A program made the translations under genes and the position numbers. This document shows positions 44,502 to 52,583 of a DNA stretch of 64,000 nucleotides, in pieces. Source of the DNA: Nocardiopsis sp. NRRL B-16309 (lineage in GTDB: Bacteria > Actinomycetota > Actinomycetes > Streptosporangiales > Streptosporangiaceae); contig NZ_LGEC01000114.1 in NCBI RefSeq assembly GCF_001279585.1, positions 1-64,000 of the forward strand, in the 5' to 3' direction. Within the stretch, counting starts at the first letter, position 1; the number at the start of each line of letters is the position of its first letter. The notes under the pieces were generated by a model. That model had not been told where the DNA came from. It saw only the letters and a program-made list of their open reading frames with translations, and did not search any database.

Positions 44502-45521
44502 TCAGACCCTGCTGTGGTCACGCAGGAGAGAGATCATGCTCTTCAACTGGACCACACAGTCCGGTGGCAAGGGATCGGGGTTGAAGTGCATGATGTCATT
44601 ACGGATCTTGACGATGACGCCGAGCTGCTTGATGAAGGCCGCCCGGTCGACAGGCCAGCCCAACCGATTCCACCCCTCGGGGTTCTCCAACACACTCTTG
44701 TAGTGCCCCATGGTCATGTTGTTGGCCGACACCAGGTCTTTCGGTCTCTCGCCCTCCGGCGAACACAGCGTGTTGATCAGACTCATCGGGATGTTCTCCG
44801 CGACGGTACGCCGGAGCAGAGTGTCGATGACCCCGATGAGCAGGAAGGGGATGGCGGCCTCGCTGTAGCGCTGGGCCACATCGGTCGTGGTCACGATGCC
44901 GCTGACCTGCCCGTCGTTCCCGTTGACGAATACGAAGCCCTTGTCCTGGATCTCCGGGATCACTTCCAGCAGTTCTCGGTGTGACTCCACCGGGTCACAG
45001 GGCTCGATCGCCTGCGTCAGCGAGCAGTTCGGGTCCGAGTTCATAGCTCGAGCCATACTCTTCCAGGTGATGGCTCCGCACAGAACCGGATTCTTGCTCC
45101 TGCTGAAAACCGGGACCTGGGAATAGTCCTTGAGCAGCATGAGGGTGAAAGCCGCCTGGAGGTCGGCGTTCTCCTTGACCCCTTCGATCCCCGCTCCGGC
45201 GCTCGGCAAGGCCCCCACGGTCGGGCTCAGGCGCTCGTGCCCCTCCACACTGTGCACGAGCTTGATCGAGTCCGCCGGCTGTGCCTGCATCAGACCGGGC
45301 CGCGCTGTCAGACCGTGATTGGCCAGGTCGACCTCGACCAACTGCATGAGCTCCTGACTCCTGCGTTTGGCGCCCCACAGGCCGATGAGTTCCCGAAGCT
45401 GGAAGCTCTCCGGAACGTGCTCGTCCGCACGTCTGCGGGCCCGCTTCAACTTCTTGTGCCGCTCCAGCGAGAGACTGAGGTGGCCATCACCGGTGTCGCT
45501 CTTCTTCGTCTGGCGCGCCAT
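44502..45521 (-). CDS. CBS-domain protein with C-terminal HEPN RNase motif
   Basis: 339 aa, cytosolic. The N-terminal part (RELIGLWGAKRRSQELMQLVEVDLANHGL) is a helical lead-in typical of this group. Two CBS halves follow: GVKENADLQAAFTLMLLKDYSQVPVFS and GFVFVNGNDGQVSGIVTTTDVAQ, which would bind adenine nucleotides. The helical C-terminus ends with R307-N-D-I-M-H312, the Rx4H HEPN ribonuclease motif, within VIVKIRNDIMHFNP. A nucleotide-gated RNase is a reasonable inference. Start ATG 45521 is uncertain: no strong ribosome site, and the frame stays open upstream into the ISP remnant's antisense. Confidence 0.7.
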   Translation of the reverse strand: MARQTKKSDTGDGHLSLSLERHKKLKRARRRADEHVPESFQLRELIGLWGAKRRSQELMQLVEVDLANHGLTARPGLMQAQPADSIKLVHSVEGHERLSPTVGALPSAGAGIEGVKENADLQAAFTLMLLKDYSQVPVFSRSKNPVLCGAITWKSMARAMNSDPNCSLTQAIEPCDPVESHRELLEVIPEIQDKGFVFVNGNDGQVSGIVTTTDVAQRYSEAAIPFLLIGVIDTLLRRTVAENIPMSLINTLCSPEGERPKDLVSANNMTMGHYKSVLENPEGWNRLGWPVDRAAFIKQLGVIVKIRNDIMHFNPDPLPPDCVVQLKSMISLLRDHSRV

Positions 45522-45644
45522 CCGGTCGAGGAGCTCCTGACGCAGCGTGTCAAGGGTCTTGCCGTCGCTTATTCGAACCCAGGAAGTCCACCCTTCGGTA
45601 TGGGCACCGGACGTGACCTCCCGAGCCGCCTTATCTGGCGAGTT

Positions 45645-45983
45645 GGACTTACGATCCCCCGCGACGTCGGCGGCATGCGCGTGGTGCGCAAGTGGTTCGC
45701 CTCCCGCGAGAGGACGCCGGTGGGCAAGCGGCGCGGATCGCCGCTCGACGACATCCGCCCCGAGCGCTGAACACCACGGTTCACCGACGACCTCCTGCAC
45801 CTGGTCACCGTCCTGACCCGGCTTGTCGACCTGGAGCCGCGTCAGCACGAACTCCTCGACCGTGTCCTGAGCGGTCCCCTCATCACAACCCGAGACCTCA
45901 CCGGAGCCAGGGTGCTGCCCGTCAAACCCGGCTATCGCAAAGCACCCCGAACGGGAGGCCAGGGAGAGCTTCCACTGGCCTGA
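45645..45983 (+). pseudogene. C-terminal remnant of a type ISP restriction-modification enzyme
   Basis: The frame reads VGGMRVVRKWFASRERTPVG and SPLDDIRPER, then an in-frame TGA at 45768-45770, then FTDDLLHLVTVLTRLVDLEP and RQHELLDRVLSGPLIT to a stop at 45981-45983. This is the conserved C-terminus of type ISP (LlaBIII-like) restriction enzymes, where the stop position is normally Trp (TGG), so one base change made it TGA. All upstream helicase, nuclease and methylase parts are missing. A non-functional stump. Confidence 0.72.
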
Positions 45984-46082
45984 ACCCGCACAATGCCGAC
46001 TGTCAGTCCCGCCGCGTATACACAAGGTGAGATTGTTCGTCCTTGGTCGGCCGTGGTCCGGCCAGCGCGGTGTGGAGGTTCG

Positions 46083-46529
46083 ATGGAACCCGAAGTCTGG
46101 TCTCTGGCATTGCCCGTCGAAGGCCTGCCCCTGAAGAAGCTGTCCGTCATCGGCTCCGGCAAGGACCTGGAGATGCGCATCGTGCGCGAGGGAGGTCCGC
46201 TTCTGGTGCTACCCCTGGAGGGGATGCGTTCCACGGTTTCGGATGATGTCGTTCTTGAGGTCGGTGGTGTCGACGACGTCTCGCTCGAACTCGCCTACGA
46301 GGCGCCGGAACTCGTCTTGACCCGTCTGCGCGTCCACTGGGACGGGCAAGCGCTGCCGGGTGTGGCCGAAGAGCTGGACAGCCTCTTCGGAGACGCGCCC
46401 AAGGTCAGGCAAGGACGGTGCGAGCTGACGGCCTGCGTCGATGTCGAATTCGGACTGGCCGCCCAGAATGCCGTGCGCGCACATCCCGCCCCGTCGACCG
46501 CGGGAACGGATACCGGAGTCGGCCGGTGA
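46083..46529 (+). CDS. Hypothetical protein, 148 aa
   Basis: Starts MEPEVWSLALPVEGLPLKKL after a GGAGG site. Mostly beta-strand (SGKDLEMRIVREGGPLLVLPL, VSLELAYEAPELVLTRLRVHW), with no signal peptide or membrane helix. I do not recognise the family. It follows the ISP stump by about 100 bases and is the only intact plus-strand gene of the 41.5-51 kb region, so it may be a surviving island gene. Confidence 0.55.
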   Translation: MEPEVWSLALPVEGLPLKKLSVIGSGKDLEMRIVREGGPLLVLPLEGMRSTVSDDVVLEVGGVDDVSLELAYEAPELVLTRLRVHWDGQALPGVAEELDSLFGDAPKVRQGRCELTACVDVEFGLAAQNAVRAHPAPSTAGTDTGVGR

Positions 46530-46651
46530 CAGCATTCTCGTGATCCGCCCAAGGACTGTCTGCTCCCGACCGACGTGCACGAGGTCATCCGTGTCCACTG
46601 CTCCTCGTCGGTGACGGCGAACTGGGGCCCGATGATCGGCGGGAGGGCGCG

Positions 46652-46790
46652 TCATCCCGCGTAGGGTGCGCCCGCACGCAACGCGTGTTCCACGCGCAGT
46701 CGCTGGGTGTGGTGCATCGGCAGTCCGTCTCGTTCCTCCGGCGCGAACCAGCGCACCTCGATGATGCTCGCGAGCAGGTCGATTTTCACG
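46652..46790 (-). pseudogene. C-terminal remnant of a NUDIX hydrolase
   Basis: Minus-strand frame: SIIEVRWFAPEERDGLPMHH then TQRLRVEHALRAGAPYAG and stop at 46654-46652. The EVRWFAPEE...LPMHHTQRLRVEHAL...PY.G pattern is a NUDIX C-terminus; the catalytic Nudix box is missing. Its 5' side ends close to the transposase fragment, so an insertion or deletion probably removed the rest. Confidence 0.6.
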
Positions 46791-46816
46791 CACTGATCGG
46801 CCGGTAGCTCAGGGGC

Positions 46817-46960
46817 GTGGCGTTCATCAGGCGAGTAGGAACGGCCTCCGGGGCCACGGCCGTGCAGGTCGCCGAGTACGTCGGTGTCCGCAATCAGCGC
46901 ATCATCGCGTACCTGGGATCAGCCCACACCGGGGCCGAACCCGCTTGCATCGAACGCGCG
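46817..46960 (+). mobile_element. N-terminal fragment of an IS1634-family transposase
   Basis: A GTG-started frame reads MAFIRRVGTASGATAVQVAE then YVGVRNQRIIAYLGSAHTGA, the standard N-terminus of IS1634/IS4-type transposases. Homology-like sequence stops about residue 47, where the frame runs into the end of an opposite-strand gene. No catalytic DDE part and no terminal inverted repeats are present. A dead element marking past transposition. Confidence 0.7.
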
Positions 46961-46969
46961 CATCCTCGA

Positions 46970-47623
46970 TCAGGCGCGATCGCCCGGCCGCAGGGACGCG
47001 GAGGCACGCGCATGCACGTTCACCGCGTAGCCGCCGCCCCTGTAGGGATCACCATCCCAGGTGGCGCACCGCCGCACCGGCTCCAATCCGCTTTGCACAC
47101 ACCAGCGGTCGTAGTCCTCCAGGGTGACCGGCGCCGAGGTCAGCGGCAGGTGAGCGGCATCGACGCCGAAGCCCGTGACGAACAGACCCCCGGGCTTCAA
47201 CAACGCGGACAGGCAGGCGATCACCGCCGCCTCGGTCCCCTCCGCGAGCAACGGAATGACGTTGCCCGCCGCCACGATCATGTCGAAGTCCGGTTCCAGT
47301 CCCAGGGAGTCGATCTCGGCGAGATCGGCCTCCAGCCACCTCATGTCCGGGGCGGCCCGGCGTGCCTCGGCGAGCATGGAGGTGTCAAGGTCCACGCCGA
47401 CGCAGTCGTAGCCCTCCTGAGCGAGCCGGATCGCGACACGCCCGGTACCGCAGCCCGCGTCAAGTACGCGCGTGCCGGGTTCGAGCAACGCCGCGCAGAA
47501 GCGGGCCTCCCCGTGAACGTCGGCTCCAGACGCGGCCAGCTCGGCGAACCTGGCGGCGTAGCGCGCCCCGCTGCGCCCACCGGTCAGTTCGGCCCAGCGG
47601 CTGTCCGGCTCTTCCTCTCCCAC
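46970..47623 (-). CDS. Class I SAM-dependent methyltransferase
   Basis: 217 aa from GTG 47623 (GGGAGGTG site just before). Motif I VLDAGCGTGRVAIRLAQEGYD, acidic VGVDLD, motif near EADLAEIDSLGL, and GGLFVTGFGV. Typical of small-molecule methyltransferases (Methyltransf_25/11). No defence partner is adjacent, and substrate cannot be inferred. Intact despite lying next to the transposase fragment, whose end touches its stop. Confidence 0.8.
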   Translation of the reverse strand: MGEEEPDSRWAELTGGRSGARYAARFAELAASGADVHGEARFCAALLEPGTRVLDAGCGTGRVAIRLAQEGYDCVGVDLDTSMLAEARRAAPDMRWLEADLAEIDSLGLEPDFDMIVAAGNVIPLLAEGTEAAVIACLSALLKPGGLFVTGFGVDAAHLPLTSAPVTLEDYDRWCVQSGLEPVRRCATWDGDPYRGGGYAVNVHARASASLRPGDRA

Positions 47624-47788
47624 AGCACCTCCCGGAGCTCGCGGCGATCGTGCGCATCCACCGTCGAGTATGCCGCGCGAGCGGAGGCCCCGCGCACGCG
47701 GGAGACGCACACGGCTGAGACTGGAGCATCGTGACGGCCGCGCCGGACCCCGGTCGGCGCGGCCACCTGCGTGGTTCGTGGGCGGGTG

Positions 47789-48241
47789 CTACAGCAGGGT
47801 CGTAGCCAGGTGGTGGGCGAGGGCTCCGGCCACGGCGGCGACGGCGTAAGCCGCCAGACGCCGGCCGATACGGCACCGGGGTTTGCGATGGCGGTGGGGG
47901 CGGGGACGCGGCCGCCGGGGCAGAGGCGGGCGCTCCGGTTTCGGTGGCGGCGGGCCGTCGTCAGGGACCGGGCGCGGGCGCGGCACTCGCGGGATCTCCT
48001 GGTGCTGACTCGTGCCGCGTGCGCGGTCCCGGTCGATCCGGCGCCGTTCGGCGACCTCCATCCAAGCGGGGAGGACGCCGTGGGCCTGGCGGTGGGCGAC
48101 CCTGGGGTTACCGGCCATCTGACCGAGCAGCCGCTGTTCGCGGGTCTGTGCGGGTGAAGGCGTGTGGGAGAAGCGGCTGCCCCGGGGTGCGTCCAGGACG
48201 CGGCGGATCTCGGCCGTCGTCGGGTGGTTGGGGGCGCTCAC
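47789..48241 (-). CDS. Pro/Arg-rich protein with C-terminal membrane helix, 150 aa
   Basis: N-terminal ~70 residues are polar (TTAEIRRVLDAPRGSRFSHT, EQRLLGQMAGNPRVAHR), then a Pro/Arg tract (PPPPKPERPPLPRRPRPRPH) and a hydrophobic tail (LAAYAVAAVAGALAHHLA). GTG start overlaps the stop of the ATP-binding gene's downstream frame (GTGA), so it is coupled to that gene. Such proteins recur beside DUF5753 regulators and HATPase proteins in actinomycetes; function unknown. Confidence 0.6.
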   Translation of the reverse strand: MSAPNHPTTAEIRRVLDAPRGSRFSHTPSPAQTREQRLLGQMAGNPRVAHRQAHGVLPAWMEVAERRRIDRDRARGTSQHQEIPRVPRPRPVPDDGPPPPKPERPPLPRRPRPRPHRHRKPRCRIGRRLAAYAVAAVAGALAHHLATTLL

Positions 48242-48784
48242 CGTGCGGCCTCGGCGCCGGCCGTGGACGTGGCCGCGGCCGTGAGGGCGAACTCGGCCCA
48301 GATGACCGTGCCCAGGCCGTCGCAGAAGGGAAAGTCCACCACTGCACGGGTGCCCCAGCGGGCGGCGAGGTGGTCAATGATGAGCAGGCCCCGGCCGCGT
48401 TCGGCCTCCTCCCATTCCTGGGCGCTGCGTTGGTGCGGGATCTTCGGGGTGGGTAGGAGGGCCCGACTTGGCGCCGTCGTCCACGATCGACACGTAGAGA
48501 GTGTTGGCGGTAGGCATCGAGAGCGTGCGGATCACCCGGCCGTCCCGCTCCCCGGAGCGCGAGTGGTCGCTGGCGTTCGCGAACATCTCGCTCGCGCAGA
48601 GCACGACGGTCTCCGCCAGGTCCGAGTCCAGCCCGGACAGGCGGGCGAGGTCGGCACGCAGGTCTGCGCAGAACCAGGTGGTCTGGGCGAGGTCCCCGGG
48701 GTAGACGCGGGCGGGCCAGCGGCGGCCGGCGAACGGGGGCGTCGGAGTGTGGATCGGAGCACGGGGGTGCGGCACAATGGCCAT
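48238..48784 (-). pseudogene. Frameshifted RsbW-like ATP-binding protein
   Basis: From ATG 48784 the frame encodes a HATPase domain (SEMFANASDHSRSGERDGRV, TLYVSIVDDGAKSG) and then leaves homology after ~48455. The neighbouring frame resumes exactly: RSAQEWEEAERGRGLLIIDH and LAARWGTRAVVDF...TVIWAEFALT, ending at 48238. One extra base in the G-run at 48451-48453 explains it. Intact members form a module with a DUF5753 regulator and act as anti-sigma-like or regulatory ATPases. True mutation and sequencing error both remain possible. Confidence 0.78.
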
Positions 48785-48888
48785 GTCGGCATTCGCTTTC
48801 TTAAACGATGGGTTGATGTCGTCCGTGCTCTGGGGGTGCTTAGACCCACCCGCCAGAGCTTTTTCGTGTGGTCTGTGAGCTGAGTGCG

Positions 48889-49689
48889 TCAGCCGGTGGT
48901 GAGCGCGCGACGCTCGGGGGTGGGCACGCGGGCGGCGATCGAGACGAGCCGGTGCGCGGACTCCTCCGCTGGAAGCGCTACGCCCTGGAGCGTGGCGAAG
49001 AGGTCGGTGTACGCCTTGACGTGGGCGGCCTCGGAGATGAGCGCTCCGGGTCCGCACGGCTGAGGCGTGTAGACGAGGGTGTGGGCGGGCGAAAAGCACA
49101 GAGTCCAGAACGCGCCACGCAGGCCGGGGCGGGGGCCGGTGTCAGCCGGGATCACGTGGACGGTGATCCGCTGGGACTGGGACAGCTTGTGCAGGCGCAG
49201 GACTTGGGCGCGGGTCACGTCCGGCCCTGCCAGGGATCGGGTGAGTGCGGACTCGTCGATGACCAAGCAGTGGAACGGCGAACCGAACGAGGCGGCGGAG
49301 AGCCGTGCGATGTGCGGGCGGTCGGAGTCCAGGTGCGGTGAGGCCATGGGGCTCTCGACGCCGCCGAGAGCGGCGGCGTAGTCGTCGGTGAGGTAGGGAT
49401 CGGGGATGATGAGCGGGGCATAGGCCCGGACCTGGAACACCTCAGGGAGAAGATCGGTGATGGTCGGCCGTCCACGCAGCAGATCCGCCAAGTGGGCGTC
49501 GGCCCAGGCGTCCCACAGTCCGCCTCCGCAGTTCAGTGCCCGGTCCAGGTCCTGAGCCACCCGCCGCCCGGGATCGCACTCGCCCGCCTCGACCTGCTGG
49601 AGCATCCCGACATCGGTGAGGCACCGGTCCCCGAGGTAGTCGAGCGAGAGCCCGAGTTCCCGCCGAGACTGCGTTCCCGCCCCTGACAC
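48889..49689 (-). CDS. HTH regulator with DUF5753 domain
   Basis: 266 aa from GTG 49689. N-terminal HTH_XRE (RRELGLSLDYLGDRCLTDVGMLQQVEAGECDP) and the DUF5753 domain (QVRAYAPLIIPDPYLTDDYA, FHCLVIDESALTRSL, QSQRITVHVIPADTGPRPGL, AHVKAYTDLFATLQGVAL). Such regulators (Scr1-like) are paired with small partner proteins and HATPase proteins. Here the next genes on the strand are the frameshifted HATPase and the Pro-rich protein, so the module is complete but damaged. No DUF397 partner is seen. Confidence 0.82.
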   Translation of the reverse strand: MSGAGTQSRRELGLSLDYLGDRCLTDVGMLQQVEAGECDPGRRVAQDLDRALNCGGGLWDAWADAHLADLLRGRPTITDLLPEVFQVRAYAPLIIPDPYLTDDYAAALGGVESPMASPHLDSDRPHIARLSAASFGSPFHCLVIDESALTRSLAGPDVTRAQVLRLHKLSQSQRITVHVIPADTGPRPGLRGAFWTLCFSPAHTLVYTPQPCGPGALISEAAHVKAYTDLFATLQGVALPAEESAHRLVSIAARVPTPERRALTTG

Positions 49690-49756
49690 GGCGGCCGTCA
49701 CCGCGGCGAGGAACTGGACGTGGACGGCCCGGGCCAAGGACAGGGCGACCAGCTGG

Positions 49757-49995
49757 ATGACCGCTCACCGGCTACCCGAGTACGTGGCCGAGGTGCGACC
49801 TCGGCGCGAGGCCGAACTGACCCGTACCCGGCACCTGGTCGCCGAACGGCTGCGGTCCGAGTCGGAGCGCCTGGTCACGAGCGCCGCTCTCGCGCGCCGC
49901 AAGGAGTCGAACGGCGAGCGGGCGAGGGAGTCCGCCGAAAGCCTGACCCGCAAGGCCGCCGAACTCGACGCACGCCTCCAGCGGCGAGGGGCGCG
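49757..49995 (+). pseudogene. Internal fragment of a large helicase
   Basis: About 79 codons read as a charged helical region: HRLPEYVAEVRPRREAELTR, LVAERLRSESERLVTSAALA, SAESLTRKAAELDARLQRR. This pattern matches the post-motor helical part of SNF2/DEAD-type helicases of restriction-like systems. Both the motor domains and the C-terminus are gone; sequence after ~49995 is not coding on this strand. The adjacent minus-strand gene is broken at the same place. Confidence 0.5.
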
Positions 49996-50039
49996 GCCGA
50001 GCGCCCGCTCCGCGGCCAGCACGGCGTCGACTCCGCGCC

Positions 50040-50848
50040 GCTCGACCGCCGAGCGTGGTCTCCCCGACCAGCCGGTCGAGGTCCGCGCACACGTACGTGA
50101 TGAGGACCTGGTCCTCGTACAGCAGGAGGTCCTCTCCGTTCCGCCAGCCGCCGATGTTCGAGCAGGTGCGGCCGCGCGGCTCCGGGACTGTGGGAGACCA
50201 CAGCTCTTCGTTGGAGTCCACCGCGTGCACGTGGATCCTCGGCCCCTCATCGACCTCCTGCCAGAAGTACAGGCCCACCTCGGACGTGCCGCCGAGGAAG
50301 TCGATGCGGATGTCCTCGTCCTCCTCATCCAGCGGCGGCGCGATGACCTCGCGAATGACCTCCCCGGTCTCGGTGTCGATCTCGGTGACGTGGTCACTGT
50401 GCGATCGGTCCGCGGCAGGCCGTCGGGTGACGGTCGCCCGTGTTCCGCCGTCCGAGACCACCACCCGCGCCCGACCGTTGTAGGGGTGCCGGTAGCTCCA
50501 CAACACCTCTCCGGAGGAGCCGTCCAGGGCGACGACACCGTCCTCGAGCACCAGGAGCGGACCGAGCGGGCCGGGTTCCACGCTCCGCAGGGACACGCCG
50601 TGCGGTGCCTCCCACTCCCAGCCGACCTCGCCGATCTCGCTCGGCACAGGGGCGGGTGTGTCCGGGAAGGCATCGGCAACCGTGTGCTCCGTCGGCTGGT
50701 GCAGCGTCGCGGCGCGCAGCCCGAACTCGAACAGCAGCACCAGGACCAGGCCTGCGGCCAGGGGCAGCAGGGAACCGGCCAGGGGTCGGAGTCTCGGCCG
50801 CCGCGCCGCGGCCGCCGTCAGCACCGTGCCGAGGGTGATCATCAGCAT
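50040..50848 (-). pseudogene. Truncated PQQ/beta-propeller-like membrane protein
   Basis: Starts MLMITLGTVLTAAAARR with two N-terminal helices, then propeller-like repeats (LEDGVVALDGSSGEVLWSYR, VTEIDTETGEVIREVI, IHVHAVDSNEELWSP). Past ~50040 the frame continues to 49772 but only as the antisense of the helicase fragment, so the true C-terminus is missing. The 28-base gap to the next upstream gene suggests an original operon. Confidence 0.55.
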
Positions 50849-50876
50849 TGCCGTCCACAGGGAGACCCCGCCTGAG

Positions 50877-51050
50877 TCAGGGCTGTAGGCCTGCTGGTTC
50901 TCCGCCGTCCAGGAGAACGCCGTTGTTGAGAAGGCGGAGCCGCACCAGGTCGACGGCCACGAGCAGGATTCCGCCGCCGACCAGCCCCAGCCCCACCCAG
51001 CTCAACGTCTCCGGACGGACCCGACCGGCGACCCGCGACGCATTCTTCAC
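50877..51050 (-). CDS. Small membrane protein, 57 aa
   Basis: GTG 51050 with GAGGAC at -9. One helix (LSWVGLGLVGGGILLVAVDLVRLRLL) and a short polar tail. Family unknown. Probably co-transcribed with the truncated PQQ-like gene that follows after 28 bases. Confidence 0.5.
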   Translation of the reverse strand: MKNASRVAGRVRPETLSWVGLGLVGGGILLVAVDLVRLRLLNNGVLLDGGEPAGLQP

Positions 51051-51516
51051 CTGTAGTCCTCGTTCCTCACCGCACTCGTGACCCCACTCCGGCGCCCGAG
51101 AGGGGAGGAACGCCGGATGCGCGGTCGACAACATAAACAGTGCCGTCGGTGCCGGGAGCCCGACGGATGGTCACCGAGGACGCGGACATACTGGGACCGG
51201 AACCAATCGGGGGGCCGCAACGGACCGTAGGAAGGAGACGTCCTCCCCGAACCCTGTCCTGGCCCGTCCGGGGTTCGCGTCCTTCACACGCCGGAGGCTC
51301 CACTGGGCGCAGGTGCACGATCCGCGCGTCTCACCCGCGATGGGGAAGAGTGACCGCGTGAAGGCTCCAGAGGATCCCTTTCTCACCCCGCATCAGTTCA
51401 GCACAGGATTCGTCGTCCTCCTGGGTGAGGAGCCCGGTGTGTCCAGCGCGGTCAATCGCGTCCGCGCGGCGGATCGCGGCGGCCGGCGAGGGCTCCGAAC
51501 AGCACCCTCGCGGGTC
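51051..51516. other. 466-base stretch without a supported gene
   Basis: Lies between the small membrane protein and the oxidoreductase. A plus-strand GTG frame near 51358 begins KAPEDPFLTPHQFSTGFVVL, which reads like a short gene start, but then runs into oxidoreductase antisense; it may be a remnant marking the island's right edge. No repeat or terminator stands out. Confidence 0.35.
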
Positions 51517-52482
51517 CTAGGCGACGCTGACCACGTACTTGCCCCGCACACCGCCCGCTTCCAGAGCCCGGTGTGCCGCCGCCGTCTCCTCCAGGGGGAA
51601 GACCCGGTCCACCGCCGGGCTCAGCTTCCCCTCGACCACATGGCGGGCGAGGTCGTCGAAGTGCCCCTGCGTGGGGTCGCCGCTGAAGAAGCGCACCCGG
51701 CCGCGACCGTGGACCCCGCTGGCCGCGATGGAGCCGAGCGAGGACACGGGCCGGTCCAGGTCGAACGCGATGGTGACCATGCGCCCGCCGGGGTTCAGGA
51801 GGCGCCGGAACGCCCGCAGGTCCGTGCCCGCGGTGTCCAGGACCACGTCGAAGCGACCCAGGTCCGAGGGCCGGGCGCTCCGGCGGTCGACGGCCCGGTG
51901 GGCCCCGAGCCCCCGGACGAAGTCGAGGTTGGCGGCGCGGGCGATGGCCGTCACCTCGGCGCCGTAGGCACGTCCGAGTTGTACGGCCGCGTTGCCGACG
52001 CCGCCCGCCGCGCCCCTGACGAGGAGCCGTTCGCCCCGGCGCAGCCCGGCCTTGTCCCGCAGCGCGGTGACGGCCGTGGTGGCCACCGGGAGCGCGGCGG
52101 CCTCCACCAGGTCCAGCCCTTCGGGGACCCGGCCGATCCGCTCGGCGGGCACGGCCACGTACTCGGCCGCGCTGCCGAACCCGGAGGTACGTCCCAGGAC
52201 CCCCCACACGCGGTCGCCGACCGTCATCCGCGTGACTCCGGCGCCCAGCGCGGCGACCTCGCCGGTGAAGTCCAACCCGGTGCGCTGGGGGAACCTCCGG
52301 CCGGTCAGGAGTCGGAGACGGCCGGAGCGGGCCGCCAGTTCGCCGCCGTTGACGCTGAACGCGCGCACCCGCACCAGCACCTCCCCACGGGCCGGCTCGG
52401 GGCGAGGCGCCCGGCCCACGTAGAGCACGTCGGGGCCGCCATAGCGGTCGAAGAGCACTGCCTTCATCATGCGGTCGTCCAT
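51517..52482 (-). CDS. Zinc-independent MDR-type NADPH:quinone oxidoreductase-like protein
   Basis: 321 aa. MDR/QOR fold: KAVLFDRYGGPDVLYVG at the N-terminus, GLDFTGEVAALGAGVTRMTVGDRV, the NADP-binding Rossmann LLVRGAAGGVGNAAVQLGRA, and VVLDTAGTDLRAF. The catalytic zinc cysteines of alcohol dehydrogenases are absent, as in quinone oxidoreductases. Start ATG 52482 has AAGG at -8. Divergent from a TetR gene with a 101-base gap, the usual sign of repression by that regulator and induction by an electrophile or quinone; the inducer is inferred. Confidence 0.88.
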   Translation of the reverse strand: MDDRMMKAVLFDRYGGPDVLYVGRAPRPEPARGEVLVRVRAFSVNGGELAARSGRLRLLTGRRFPQRTGLDFTGEVAALGAGVTRMTVGDRVWGVLGRTSGFGSAAEYVAVPAERIGRVPEGLDLVEAAALPVATTAVTALRDKAGLRRGERLLVRGAAGGVGNAAVQLGRAYGAEVTAIARAANLDFVRGLGAHRAVDRRSARPSDLGRFDVVLDTAGTDLRAFRRLLNPGGRMVTIAFDLDRPVSSLGSIAASGVHGRGRVRFFSGDPTQGHFDDLARHVVEGKLSPAVDRVFPLEETAAAHRALEAGGVRGKYVVSVA

Positions 52483-52543
52483 CGTCACGCCTTCGCAGCC
52501 GTCAGCCGTACAGGGATCCGAGAGCGAACGTAGGCTGCCAAGT

Positions 52544-52557
52544 GGACGCAATCGTCC
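52544..52557. promoter_or_regulatory. Possible TetR operator between divergent genes
   Basis: GGACG-CAAT-CGTCC is an inverted repeat with 5-base arms. With the flanking AAGTGGACG it resembles half-sites of TetR operators. It lies 62 bases from the oxidoreductase start and 27 bases from the TetR start. Short arms keep this tentative. Confidence 0.45.
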
Positions 52558-52583
52558 GATTCGACCGGAAGCGAGAGACAGTG

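Noticed and set aside
46800..46835. A GCCGGTAGCTCAGG stretch that resembles the start of a tRNA
   Set aside because: No TTCRA T-loop or acceptor partner follows; the bases belong to the upstream side of the transposase fragment.
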